64,000 nt of DNA from Rhizobium sp. RCAM05350. GTDB taxonomy: Bacteria; Pseudomonadota; Alphaproteobacteria; Rhizobiales; Rhizobiaceae. Where the stretch lies: the NCBI GenBank assembly GCA_024426085.1, contig CP087976.1:225286-289285 (forward strand). Direction: 5' to 3'. How positions within the stretch are numbered: the first letter of the stretch is position 1; each line of letters starts with the position of its first letter. This document shows positions 39,499-48,895 of the stretch, piece by piece. The notes under the pieces are model-generated. The model was not told the origin of the DNA, made no database searches, and saw nothing but the letters and a program-made list of their open reading frames with translations. A program made the translations under genes and the position numbers.

Positions 39499-40616
39499 AT
39501 GAAAATGGCGCCCGTAAGCCTGCAGAACGTCACCAAGTCCTTTGGAGCGCTCGACGTCATAAAGGGCGTCAATCTGGACATCGCGGACAAGGAGTTCGTC
39601 GTGTTCGTCGGCCCCTCCGGATGCGGGAAGTCCACGCTGCTGCGAATGATCGCAGGACTCGAGGATATTTCGGCCGGGACCGTCAGCATCGATGGCGATG
39701 TCGTGAACGACCTTCCGCCAGCGAAGCGTGAGATATCGATGGTGTTCCAGTCATATGCCTTGTACCCGCACAAGACGGTCCGGGAAAACATGGGCTTCGG
39801 GCTGCGAATGGCCAAGATGGACAAGACGGTGATTGATCGGAAGGTCAATGAGGCCGCAAAGGTCCTGGAGCTTGAGCCCCTGCTTGACCGGAAGCCGAAA
39901 CAGCTTTCCGGCGGGCAGCGCCAACGTGTTGCCATCGGTCGAGCGATCGTTCGGCAGCCCCGCCTTTTCCTTTTCGATGAACCGCTCTCAAACCTCGACG
40001 CTGCCCTTAGGGGGCAGATGCGCATTGAAATCGCCCGTCTTCATCAGTCGTTGAAGGCCACGATGATTTACGTCACCCACGATCAGGTCGAAGCCATGAC
40101 GCTGGCCGACAAGATCGTCGTGCTGAACGCGGGGGCGTATCGAGCAGGTTGGCAGTCCGCTCGAGCTTTATGAACGACCACAGAACCTGTTCGTGGCGGG
40201 TTTCATCGGTTCGCCGAAGATGAACTTCTTGAAAAGCGAGGTGCTCGGGGTCGAGGGAAATCAGATCCATGTCGGCATCGGACACGGCATCAACTTCTCT
40301 TACCCTCTGTCAGGGAACGCCCAAGGTCGCAGCGGGCACAAAGGTCACCATTGGCATTCGGCCGGAGGATTTCTCGTCCGGCGCTGGTGAAATCAGCATC
40401 CCCGTCGAGGCGATCGTGGTCGAACACCTGGGAGCGGAAACTCATGTCCTGAGTTCTCTTGGGAGCACCGAAAATCTCACCGCGGTGCTGGAGGGCCGTT
40501 CGCCCGTGAAGGCTGGTGACCGCTTCACCGTCTCAGCCCCGATAAACCGCGTCCACATCTTCAACGACCGGGGATTGGCGATAGAAAGTCCGCTCAGAAG
40601 CCCAGCGGCGTATTGA
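39499..40616 (+). CDS. Sugar ABC transporter ATP-binding protein, UgpC/MalK type (frameshifted)
   Basis: About 370 residues. Walker A is GPSGCGKST near residue 38, Q-loop MVFQSYALYPH, signature LSGGQRQRVAIGRAI and Walker B LFLFDEPLSNLD. The C-terminal TOBE-like regulatory domain includes FIGSPKMNF and TIGIRPEDF. A surplus G in the run 40131-40135 breaks the frame at LNAGRIEQVGSPLELY, and a second change lies near 40312. It energises the importer of the 34741 operon, despite being separated from it by the kinase and cyclase genes. Confidence 0.87.
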
Positions 40617-40649
40617 GCAAGAACTGAATCAAAGAGGAAGACAAAGACA

Positions 40650-41366
40650 ATGACACCAGACTTCAGCGTAGCCGGCAAGACCGTTCTGATCACCGGAGGC
40701 ACAGGCGGCATCGGGAGCGAATTCGCCAAGGCGTTTCTCGCACATGGTGCGAATGTCATCGTCGCCGACATGGCGCAACCAAAGGCGGACATGGACACCC
40801 GCATCCGTTACGAACCCCTCGATGTCACGAGCGATGAGGCAGTCGAAGGACTAGCCGCACGGATCGTGACGCTTGACGTTGTGATCCATTGCGCTGGCAA
40901 GCTCGCGCTGGGAAGAATACAAGCCAGCCGTCTTCACCAACATCCTCGACATTCACCTGGTCGGCAATCTCCGTCTTGCAGAACGCGTTCCGGGAGCATC
41001 TGAAGAAGACCCGTGGGTGCCTCATCAACATCGGCTCGATGTATTCTTACTTCGGCGCGCCACAGGTCCCAGCCTATGCGGCTGCGAAGACCGCAGTCGT
41101 CTCGCTGACCAAGTCGCTCGCCATCGCCTTCGCGGAAGACGGCATCCGCGTGAACGCAATCGCACCCGGCTGGATCAAGACGGAGATCAGCCGCGGAGGT
41201 CGCTGAAAATCCGGCTTTCAACGACAAGGTCGTCGCGCGTATCCCTAATGGTGAATGGGCGGATCCTTCCGATCTGGCCGGGACGGCAATCTTCCTCGCA
41301 TCGTCGGCATCGTGTCTGATCAACGGTGTGACCATTCCCGTCGATGGCGGCTACTGCGCCATGTGA
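40650..41366 (+). CDS. SDR family oxidoreductase (frameshifted)
   Basis: About 240 residues. The cofactor motif is TGGTGGIG near residue 15, followed by VVIHCAGKLALG, NIGSMYSYFG with the catalytic Ser, and the YAAAKTAVVSL catalytic Tyr-Lys pair. VNAIAPGWIKTEIS precedes the C-terminal ...ASCLINGVTIPVDGGYCAM. Frame changes lie near 40915, 40985 and 41205. It is the last gene of the LacI-controlled operon, followed by a strong hairpin. It may oxidise the sugar or reduce the aldehyde released by the aldolase. Confidence 0.82.
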
Positions 41367-41394
41367 TTTCGATTTCGGTACTTCCGAATTTCTA

Positions 41395-41416
41395 TCCGGC
41401 GCAATTCCGCGCCGGA
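41395..41416. terminator. Stem-loop between SDR and livK-like genes
   Basis: TCCGGCGC and GCGCCGGA form a perfect 8-bp stem around AATTCC, 28 bp after the SDR stop. It is followed by a weak TTTCTC. It probably separates the LacI operon from the Liv operon. Confidence 0.5.
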
Positions 41417-41443
41417 CGCATTTCTCAAAGTGGAGGAGAGACT

Positions 41444-42597
41444 ATGCTCACGAGACGCACACTTACAGGTCTTATTCGCAATGTAATCGTTGCCATGGCT
41501 GTTTCGACGGCTCTGACCCCTGTGGCCGGATTCACGCAGGAGGCCGTTAGAATCGGCTTCTTCGGTCCGCTCACCGGACCGACCGCTCAGGCAGGACAGG
41601 CTTTGCGCAACGGCACGGCACTGGCGGTGGACGACATCAATGCCACTGGCGGCGTAGACGGAAAGCAACTGGCATTGGTCGAGTACGACGACCGCTCGTC
41701 GCCTGAGCAGGCGGTGCGTTCGGCTACGAAGCTGGTTCAGGTCGATCATGTGGTGGCCATCGTTGGATCGCTGCATAGCGGGAACATTCTTGCCGCCGGT
41801 CCGGTGATCGAAGAGGCCAAGACGCCGTTGGTCGGCGCTGGCACATCCCCGACCTGGCTGCAAAAGGGATACAAGTATTTCTTCCGCGCTCTGGAAACAG
41901 CCAGCTTTCGGGCCAGCAGCTTACGAAGTACGCCTCGTCGCAGAAATTCGCCAACGTCGCTGTCTTCCACAGCAATGACGAATACGGCAACAGCGGTGCC
42001 AAGGACTTCACCAAGACCGCCACGGACGCGGGCCTGAAAATCGCTCTGGATGAATCCTTCACGCATGGCGATCGCGATTTCACTGGGCAGATCGGCAAGA
42101 TTGTCAGCGCCGCGCCAGACGCAGTGTTTCTCTGGGCTCTCGGAGACGATCTGGGGCCGGTTACCAAGCAGTTGCGCCAGCTCGGCTACTTCGGACCTAT
42201 CCTAGGCCCGGAAGGTTATACGCTCCCGGAAGCCCTCTCGATCTCTGGATCGACGTCTGACGGTGTAGTCTTCGCCTCGCAATATCTCGTCCCGAAGACG
42301 TCGGCCGATGCGACGGATCCGGCGATGAAGACGTTCCTGGATGCGTATGAAAAGAAGTTCGGTTCCATGCCGGCTTCCGACAACGCATTCCACGGCTACG
42401 ATGCTGTAAAGATCATAGCCGAAGGAATTCGGTCCGCAGGATCAGTCGAAGGACCAAAGGTCCGGGACGCCATCAACAACATTGTGGATCCGAAAGGCAT
42501 CGCCGGTACTTTCAACTTTGCTGGCAAGCAAGGCGAAGGCATCGACGCTGTCCGTCTCTACCAGATCAAGGACGGGGTCTACTCCGAAATCAAGTAA
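41444..42597 (+). CDS. Branched-chain amino acid-type binding protein, LivK (frameshifted)
   Basis: About 384 residues. A signal peptide covers about residues 1-32. The mature part is a type I binding fold: IGFFGPLTGPTAQAGQALRN, YDDRSSPEQAVR, GSLHSGNILAAGPVIEEAK and FHSNDEYGNSGAKDF. One frame change near 41910 follows ETASF. GTGGAGGAGAG precedes ATG 41444. It begins an intact-order livK-H-M-G-F operon. These importers also take up urea, amides and aromatic acids, so the ligand is open. Confidence 0.88.
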
Positions 42598-42603
42598 TCA
42601 GTA

Positions 42604-42634
42604 AGGTCGCACCCGCTTGCGGTGGGTGCGACCT
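42604..42634. terminator. 11-bp stem-loop between livK- and livH-like genes
   Basis: AGGTCGCACCC (42604-42614) and GGGTGCGACCT (42624-42634) pair perfectly around a 9-nt loop, 6 bp after the binding-protein stop. Such hairpins reduce read-through and protect the receptor mRNA, giving more receptor than permease. Confidence 0.7.
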
Positions 42635-42652
42635 CGTTGCGAGGGAAATGTC

Positions 42653-43531
42653 ATGCAGTTCTTGATCCAGCTCATCATAGGCGGCCTGATGGTCGGCGCG
42701 ATCTACGCGCTGATCGGAATGGGCTTCAGCCTCATCTATCGTTCATCCGGCTTGCTCACCTTTGCCCAAGGCGAGTATTTCATGCTGGGCGCGTTCGTCG
42801 GATATACGTTCTTCGCCATCCTCGATCTTCCCTATCCGATCGCGCTTGCTGGCGTAATCGTCGTGATGACGGGGGTCGGGTTCCTTTCCGAACGTCTGCT
42901 GATCGGGCCGCTGCTGCGGCGTGGAAGTAGTCCGATCCATATCGTGCTCGCGACGATCGGTCTGGCAATCTTCCTGCAGAACGCTGCAATGATGATCTGG
43001 GGAAGCGAAGGCTTTCACATGCCTTCCGTCATGGGTGAAATGCCCGTGAACATTGGCGGTGTTTACATCCTCCCGCAGAATGTCGCGATCGTTGCGATCA
43101 TGCTCGGGCTGATGGTCGCCCTTCACTTCTTCATGAACAAGAGCAAGCTTGGGACCGCTCTCCGCGCGGCCGCCCAGGATAAGCTGGCTGCCGGAACGCT
43201 AGGAATCAACGTACCACTTGCCGTCGGACTCACATGGGGCATCGCGGTCGGTCTGGCCGGGATAGCGGGAATGCTGATTGCCCCGATCTATGGCGTCAAC
43301 GCACATATGGGTCTGCTCGTTGGCCTGAAGGGTTTCGCAGCGGCGGTTGTCGGCGGATACGGCTCCATCTACGGGGCGGTGCTTGGCGGTCTGCTCGTTG
43401 GCCTCGTAGAGACGCTGTCATCCGGCTATATCGACTCCAGCATGAAGGACGTCATCGTCTTCGCATTCCTTCTTCTGGTTCTTTTCCTCAAGCCAACGGG
43501 CCTGGTGCCCAACGTCATGCTGGAGGATTAA
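42653..43531 (+). CDS. Branched-chain amino acid-type ABC permease, LivH
   Basis: An intact 292-residue membrane subunit with about eight helices. Family features are IGGLMVGAIYALIGMGFSLI at the N-terminus, GLLTFAQGEYFMLGAF, ALRAAAQDKLAAGTLGINV (cytoplasmic coupling loop near residue 180) and GGYGSIYGAVLGGLLVG. It is followed 1 bp later by livM. Confidence 0.92.
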   Translation: MQFLIQLIIGGLMVGAIYALIGMGFSLIYRSSGLLTFAQGEYFMLGAFVGYTFFAILDLPYPIALAGVIVVMTGVGFLSERLLIGPLLRRGSSPIHIVLATIGLAIFLQNAAMMIWGSEGFHMPSVMGEMPVNIGGVYILPQNVAIVAIMLGLMVALHFFMNKSKLGTALRAAAQDKLAAGTLGINVPLAVGLTWGIAVGLAGIAGMLIAPIYGVNAHMGLLVGLKGFAAAVVGGYGSIYGAVLGGLLVGLVETLSSGYIDSSMKDVIVFAFLLLVLFLKPTGLVPNVMLED

Positions 43532-43532
43532 T

Positions 43533-44545
43533 ATGCTGAACTCAGCTGCTCTCGCCAAATACCTGCCGATCATCCTTGCAGGTCTGCTGCTGTTCTTCCC
43601 ACTCGTGGTCAGCAACAACTACTTCCTGCTGATCGCTACCCTGATCGGCATCTACGTTATCGTGAATTCCGGGCTGGACATCGTGTACGGCTATTCTGGG
43701 CAGATCACCCTCGGCCAGGCCGGGTTCTACGCCATCGGCGCTTACACGTCGGCAATCTTGTCACTGCACACCGATCTCCCTGTGATCTTCTGCATGATCG
43801 CTGGTGGCCTGCTGTCCTCGTTCCTTGGAATGATAATCGCCATTCCCTCCCGTTAAGCTCGTGCACCACTTCCTGGCGATGGTCACGATCGGCTTTGGCG
43901 AAATCGTTCGCCTGCTCGCGGTGAACGGTGGCGAGTTGACGGGGCCGCCGACGGCATCCCGTTCATTCCGAAGCTTTCCATCGTGGGCTTCACCTTCGAT
44001 ACCGTCAACAAGTACTATTATTTCGTCCTCGCAGCGGTCGTCGTCCTGCTTTGGATGAAGCAGAACCTCGTGAATTCGCGTATCGGACGTGCGTTTCGCT
44101 CGATCCACGACAACCCGGATGCGGCATCGGCCTTCGGCATCAATGTGCACCGTATGAAGGTCACAGCCTTCACCATCGAGGGTTTTTTTCGGCGGCTTCG
44201 GTGGCGCGTTGTATGCACACCTCATCGGCTTCATCAGCCCCGAGACCTTTAGCCTGCAGCAGTCGGTCCTGTTTTTGACAATGGTGCTTCTCGGTGGCGG
44301 CGGATCATTCTGGGGGCCGATCGTTGGAACCGTGGTGATCTCCGTGCTGTTCGAGTTGCTTCAGCCACTTGGACAGGCACAGATGGCTATCTACGGCCTG
44401 ATCATCATGGGAGTCATGCTGTTCATGCCTCGCGGCATTGTCGGGGAAGCTGCAGTCCTATGTCACGGGCGCAGCAGATCGCAAACGTCGTGGCGAAACC
44501 GAAGCGCTAGAACTGACCCAGCAAGCAGAAACGGTGAGGCTGTGA
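43533..44545 (+). CDS. Branched-chain amino acid-type ABC permease, LivM (frameshifted)
   Basis: About 337 residues. Signatures are GYSGQITLGQAGFYAIGAYT near residue 52, ALRS-like AFRSIHDNPDAASAFGINV (coupling loop), SFWGPIVGTVV and GVMLFMPRGI. Frame changes are near 43855 (premature TAA), 43945, in the T run 44183-44189 (one T too many; true reading EGFFGGFGGAL) and in the G run 44443-44446. The corrected stop at 44543-44545 overlaps the next start in ATGA. Confidence 0.84.
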
Positions 44546-45320
44546 TGACCCTGCTCAAAGTCGAGAATGTAACGAAGCGGTTCTCCGGTCTGACTGCGGT
44601 GAATGACTGTAGCTTCACAGTCAACAGCGGTACCGTTCATGCGCTGATCGGTCCGAATGGGGCTGGCAAGACTACGATGTTCAATATGATCGGGGGCGCA
44701 TTCCCGCCGACGTCCGGGAACATCGTCTTCGATGGGACGCAGCTCGCCGGCCAGCCGCCATACAAGCGAAACCAGCTTGGCATCGCCCGAACTTTTCAGC
44801 TCATCAGTCTCTTCAACGAGATGAGTGTGATCGAGAACGTCATGGCAGGAAGTTTCTGCCGTACCAAGGCAGGATTGTTCTCTTCGCTCTTTTGCCTGCC
44901 GAACGCGACGCGGGAGCAGGCACTGACAAGACAAAAAGGCCGGGAGATCCTGGAATTTGTCGGGTTGGATGCAGGTGCTCACGTCGAGGAGAACCTCGCC
45001 CGAAATCTCTCATACGGGGGAACAGCGAATCCTGGAGATTGCGCGGGCCCTGGCGAGTGACCCGAAACTACTGCTGCTGGACGAGGCCAGCGGCCGGTAT
45101 GAACCCGACCGAGAAAGTCCGGCTGACCGCTATGATCCGGCGCGTCCGGGAGCGCGGAGTAACCGTGCTCATCGTCGAGCATGACATGCGTCTGATCATG
45201 GACTGCGCCGATACCATCACCGTGCTCGACCATGGCAGCAGGATTGCCGAAGGCCGCCCGGACGAAATCCGGTCGCACCCAAAGGTGATCGAAGCCTATC
45301 TCGGAAAGGGAGCTGCGTGA
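44545..45320 (+). CDS. Branched-chain amino acid-type ABC ATPase, LivG (frameshifted)
   Basis: About 257 residues. Walker A is GPNGAGKTT near residue 36, followed by QLGIARTFQLISLF, the signature LSYGEQR, Walker B KLLLLDE, and the H-loop IVEHDMRLIM. It ends with HPKVIEAYLG, typical for LivG. A surplus G in 45016-45020 breaks the signature region, and another change near 45088 affects DEPAAGMNP. Its stop overlaps livF. Confidence 0.87.
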
Positions 45321-46024
45321 TGTTGACGGTGAAGAACCTCCAATTCAGCTACGGCGCGGTGGAAACCATCCATGGCGTTAATCTCGAGGTCAAGGCCGGT
45401 GAGGTCGTCGCCCTGATCGGAGCGAATGGTGCTGGGAAGACGACGACGCTTCGGTGCATCTCCGGCATCCTAAAACCGAGCAAGGCTTCCATTCAGCTCG
45501 AAGGAAAGGAGCTGTTCGGCCAGGCTGCGCATACGGTGGCGAAAGCCGGGATCGCCCATGTCCTCGAGGGACGGCATCTCTTCAAGCACCTGTCGGTCCG
45601 GGAGAATCTGATGATGGGCGCATACCATCGCAAGGACAAGGAAGGAATCCTTCGCGATCTCGATCGAGTGTATGGGCTGTTCCCCCGTGTCAAGGAGCGC
45701 CTCGCTCAGGCAGCCGGCACGTTGAGCGGCGGTGAACAGCAGATGGTGGCGATGGCGCGATCCATCATGTCGGATCCCCGCATCCTCTTGCTTGACGAAC
45801 CCTCGATGGGACTGGCTCCGAAGGTAGTCGATACGATCTTCGAGATCATTGCCGATGTCGCGAAGACAGGTCTTCCCATCCTTCTTGTAGAGCAGAATGC
45901 CAATCGTGCCCTGTCACTGGCGCACCGAGCCTATGTTCTGGAGGTGGGTTCGGTCGTCCTTTCGGACACGGGCAAGGCGCTGATGAACAACGATCAGGTG
46001 CGAAAGAGCTACCTGGGCGGATAG
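45320..46024 (+). CDS. Branched-chain amino acid-type ABC ATPase, LivF
   Basis: An intact 234-residue ATPase. Walker A is GANGAGKTT at residues 36-44, signature LSGGEQQMVAMARSI, Walker B ILLLDEPSMGLAP and the LLVEQNANRAL H-loop variant of LivF. It overlaps the LivG stop in TGATG, so it is translationally coupled. It is the final gene of the Liv operon. Confidence 0.94.
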   Translation: MLTVKNLQFSYGAVETIHGVNLEVKAGEVVALIGANGAGKTTTLRCISGILKPSKASIQLEGKELFGQAAHTVAKAGIAHVLEGRHLFKHLSVRENLMMGAYHRKDKEGILRDLDRVYGLFPRVKERLAQAAGTLSGGEQQMVAMARSIMSDPRILLLDEPSMGLAPKVVDTIFEIIADVAKTGLPILLVEQNANRALSLAHRAYVLEVGSVVLSDTGKALMNNDQVRKSYLGG

Positions 46025-46084
46025 TCCGGATAACACCCTCATTTTAAGGCCGCATCTGAGTGGTCAAATTGGAAGGATAAACAC

Positions 46085-47536
46085 ATGGGCTCGTGGAGCG
46101 ATTTTCGCCGGGATAGGATCCTGGTTGCTGGTCAATGGGTGTCGGCAGATAACGGCGGCGTGCTTGACGTCATCGATCCTGCTACTGGGGAAAGCATTGG
46201 CACTGTCCCAAATGCGGGTGTTGCCGAGACCGGACGGGCGATCGAGGCCGCATCGGCTGCATTCGAAACGTTCAGTCGCACCACTGCGGCCGAACGGGCC
46301 AAGATGCTTCGAGACCTATCGACGGCCATCCTCGACAATCAAGATGCTCTGGCCGAACTCCTTACCCGCGAACAGGGCAAGCCGTTGGCTGAGGCCAAAG
46401 GCGAAGTGGGCATGAGCGCCGCTTATATCCTGTGGTTTGCCGAGGAGGCGCGTCGGGTCTACGGGGATACCATTCCTTCCCCGTGGGGCGACCGCCGGAT
46501 CATGGTGACAAAAAGCCCTGTGGGCGTCGTAGGCGCCATCACGCCCTGGAATTTCCCATCCTCGATGCTGGCCCGAAAGATCGGTCCCGCGTTGGCGGCG
46601 GGTTGTACGGTCGTCGCCAAACCAGCGAGCCAGACGCCTTACTCGGCACTGGCATGGGGTGTCCTCGCCGAACAGGTTGGCATTCCCGCAGGCGTCATCA
46701 ACATTCTCACAGGCAGCGCTCGTGAAATTGGTGGTGAGCTGACGTCCAATCCTTTGGTCAGGAAAATCACGTTCACCGGGTCGACCGGTGTCGGCAAACT
46801 CCTGCTGAAGCAAGCCGCAGCAACGGTCAAGAAGGTCTCGATGGAACTCGGTGGCAACGCGCCGTTCCTGATCTTCGACGATGCTGATCTCGACCGTGCC
46901 GTCGCCGGGGCAGTCGCGGCGAAGTTCCGAATGCCGGACAGACATGCGTCTGCACAAACCGACTTTATGTCCAGGCCGGGGTCTACGACCGCTTCCTTGA
47001 AGCCTTCTCGAACGCCACCGAAAAGTTGGTCATCGGCTCCGGGCTCGAGCAAGGTGCAACTCTCGGCCCGCTCATCGACGATGCAGCCGTTGCCAAGGTT
47101 GAGGAATTCATCAGCGACGCCCTCGGGAAAGGCGCGTGTCGTCACCGGCGGCAAGCGGCACCCCAAGGGAGACCGCTTCTATGAGGCCACTGTTCTCGCA
47201 GACGCCAACGCGACCATGAACTTCGCCCACGACGAAATCTTCGGCCCGATTGCCCCGGTCTTCAAGTTCGAGACCGAAGATGAGGCTGTGCGACTGGCCA
47301 ACGACACGGAGTTCGGTCTGGCCGCCTACTTCTACACCCAGGATCCGGGACGAGCGTTCCGCGTTTCCGAGCGCCTTCAATACGGCCTCGTCGGCATCAA
47401 CGAGGGTATGATCACCACCGAAGTGGCACCGTTTGGCGGCTTCAAGGAATCCGGCGTTGGAAAGGAAGGATCGAAGTACGGCCTCGATGACTATCTCGAC
47501 GTCAAATATGTCTGCGTCGGCGGTCTGGGTCTGTAG
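46085..47536 (+). CDS. Succinate-semialdehyde dehydrogenase-like ALDH (two hidden frameshifts)
   Basis: An open frame of 483 residues of the GabD group: ITPWNFPSSMLARKIGPALA, KPASQTPYSA, FTGSTGVGK, MELGGNAPF and EEIFGP-like DEIFGPIAPVF. Between about 46930 and 47130 the frame is wrong although open. The correct sequence (NAGQTCVCTNRLYVQAGV, with the catalytic Cys) is in another frame, so one base is lost near 46929 and one gained near 47130. As written, the protein would lack its catalytic cysteine. Relatives oxidise succinate, glutarate, malonate or sulfolactaldehyde semialdehydes. Confidence 0.87.
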   Translation: MGSWSDFRRDRILVAGQWVSADNGGVLDVIDPATGESIGTVPNAGVAETGRAIEAASAAFETFSRTTAAERAKMLRDLSTAILDNQDALAELLTREQGKPLAEAKGEVGMSAAYILWFAEEARRVYGDTIPSPWGDRRIMVTKSPVGVVGAITPWNFPSSMLARKIGPALAAGCTVVAKPASQTPYSALAWGVLAEQVGIPAGVINILTGSAREIGGELTSNPLVRKITFTGSTGVGKLLLKQAAATVKKVSMELGGNAPFLIFDDADLDRAVAGAVAAKFRMPDRHASAQTDFMSRPGSTTASLKPSRTPPKSWSSAPGSSKVQLSARSSTMQPLPRLRNSSATPSGKARVVTGGKRHPKGDRFYEATVLADANATMNFAHDEIFGPIAPVFKFETEDEAVRLANDTEFGLAAYFYTQDPGRAFRVSERLQYGLVGINEGMITTEVAPFGGFKESGVGKEGSKYGLDDYLDVKYVCVGGLGL

Positions 47537-47553
47537 TCGGAAAGGAGTGGGTC

Positions 47554-48608
47554 ATGAACGAGTATAAAATTGCGCTGATTCCTGGGGACGGCGTAGGGAT
47601 AGAAGTGATCGATGCAGCATGGCTGGTGCTCGAAGTAGCTTCCCAGCGGTTCGGCTTCAAGCTGGCATCAGAACGCTTTGATTGGTCGTGCGAGTACTAT
47701 CTGAAGAATGGCCGGATGATGCCTGAAGATGGGATCAAGACCCTTAGGCAGTTTGATTCTATCCTCCTAGGCGCTGTCGGCTGGCCAGCGCAGGTCCCGG
47801 ATTCAATCTCGCTACATGGCCTGCTTCTACCTATCCGAAAGGCGTTCGATCTGTATGTGAATGCACGACCGCACAAGATCTTGAAGGGAACTACTGGACC
47901 GCTGAAAGCGGAGAATTTCGATATCCTCTGCATCCGGGAGAATACCGAGGGCGAATACAGCGGGGCCGGCGGCCGGGTGCATGTCGGCACGCCTGACGAG
48001 GTTGCCGTCGAGACATCGATATTTACGCGCAGAGGCGTTGAACGAATTCTGCGCTATGGATTCGAGCAGGCACAAAAGCGCAGCGGTCGGCTGGCATCAG
48101 TCACGAAATCAAACGCCCAAAAGCACTCGATGGTGTTCTGGGACGAAGTGACGGACGAGGTGGCCGTTGATTATCCGGACGTGGAAGTGAAGCGATATCA
48201 CATCGACGCCATCGCCGCGCGCTTCGTGATGCAGCCTGAAACCCTAGACGTCGTCGTCGCCTCTAACCTATTCGGGGACATCCTGACTGACCTTGGTGCT
48301 GCGATACAAGGCGGTCTTGGTTTTGCAGCGTCGGCAAATGTGAATCCTGCCGGCGGCGTCCCTTCGATGTTTGAACCTGTTCACGGTTCGGCCCCCGGAT
48401 ATCGGGGGCGCGCATCGCCAATCCATTGGCGGCCATCTGGTCGGGGGCCCTGATGCTCGATCATTTGGGAGAGCATATCGCAGCAAAGGCAATTCTCTCG
48501 GCAATCGAAGCAGTCACATCTTCCGGCACGTCGAAAGGGGCGGACCAAGGAGGGAGTTCGACAACGATGGAGATAGCGGCAGGTGTGCAGCGCGCATTGC
48601 TAAAGTAA
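47554..48608 (+). CDS. Tartrate/D-malate dehydrogenase-like (isopropylmalate DH family, frameshifted)
   Basis: About 350 residues. It begins IALIPGDGVGIEVIDAA, then VNARPHKILKG, RENTEGEYSGAGG, VTKSNAQKHSMVFW (catalytic Lys region), YHIDAIAARFV and VVASNLFGDILTDLGAA. This is the NAD/divalent-metal binding order of the family; the sequence is closer to TtuC/DmlA than to LeuB. A surplus C in 48392-48396 breaks the end, and the corrected frame (ALMLDHLGEH...) stops at 48608. AAGGAG precedes the start, 17 bp after the ALDH. It would oxidatively decarboxylate a 2-hydroxy diacid. 48609-48807 beyond it has no gene. Confidence 0.85.
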
Positions 48609-48807
48609 TCAAAAGTTTGGTTCAGAAACCCACGTTAGGCAATCGAACAGAAATGCTTGTGGCGCGATAGCAACCTCGAAGGTAACCGCAAATGTTATTC
48701 TTAAAAAATGCACGTAAAAATTCTGTCGCTCGTGATCCCGCCCTGCTTGATCGGCGTGGCCCGGCCGCCTCCTTTCCGTAAGTTCCATAAATGTGGTTAT
48801 GCGATAC

Positions 48808-48813
48808 GTTATA
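48808..48813. repeat. Target-site duplication GTTATA, left
   Basis: GTTATA directly before the first base of the insertion sequence; the same six bases follow its last base at 52004-52009. Confidence 0.75.
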
Positions 48814-48895
48814 TGTAGCCGCAAAGTTAAAGTGTCCTGTTTCTGCAAAGTTGGAATGTCACACTCCCCGCGTTTGATGACGTGGGAGATTGCGG

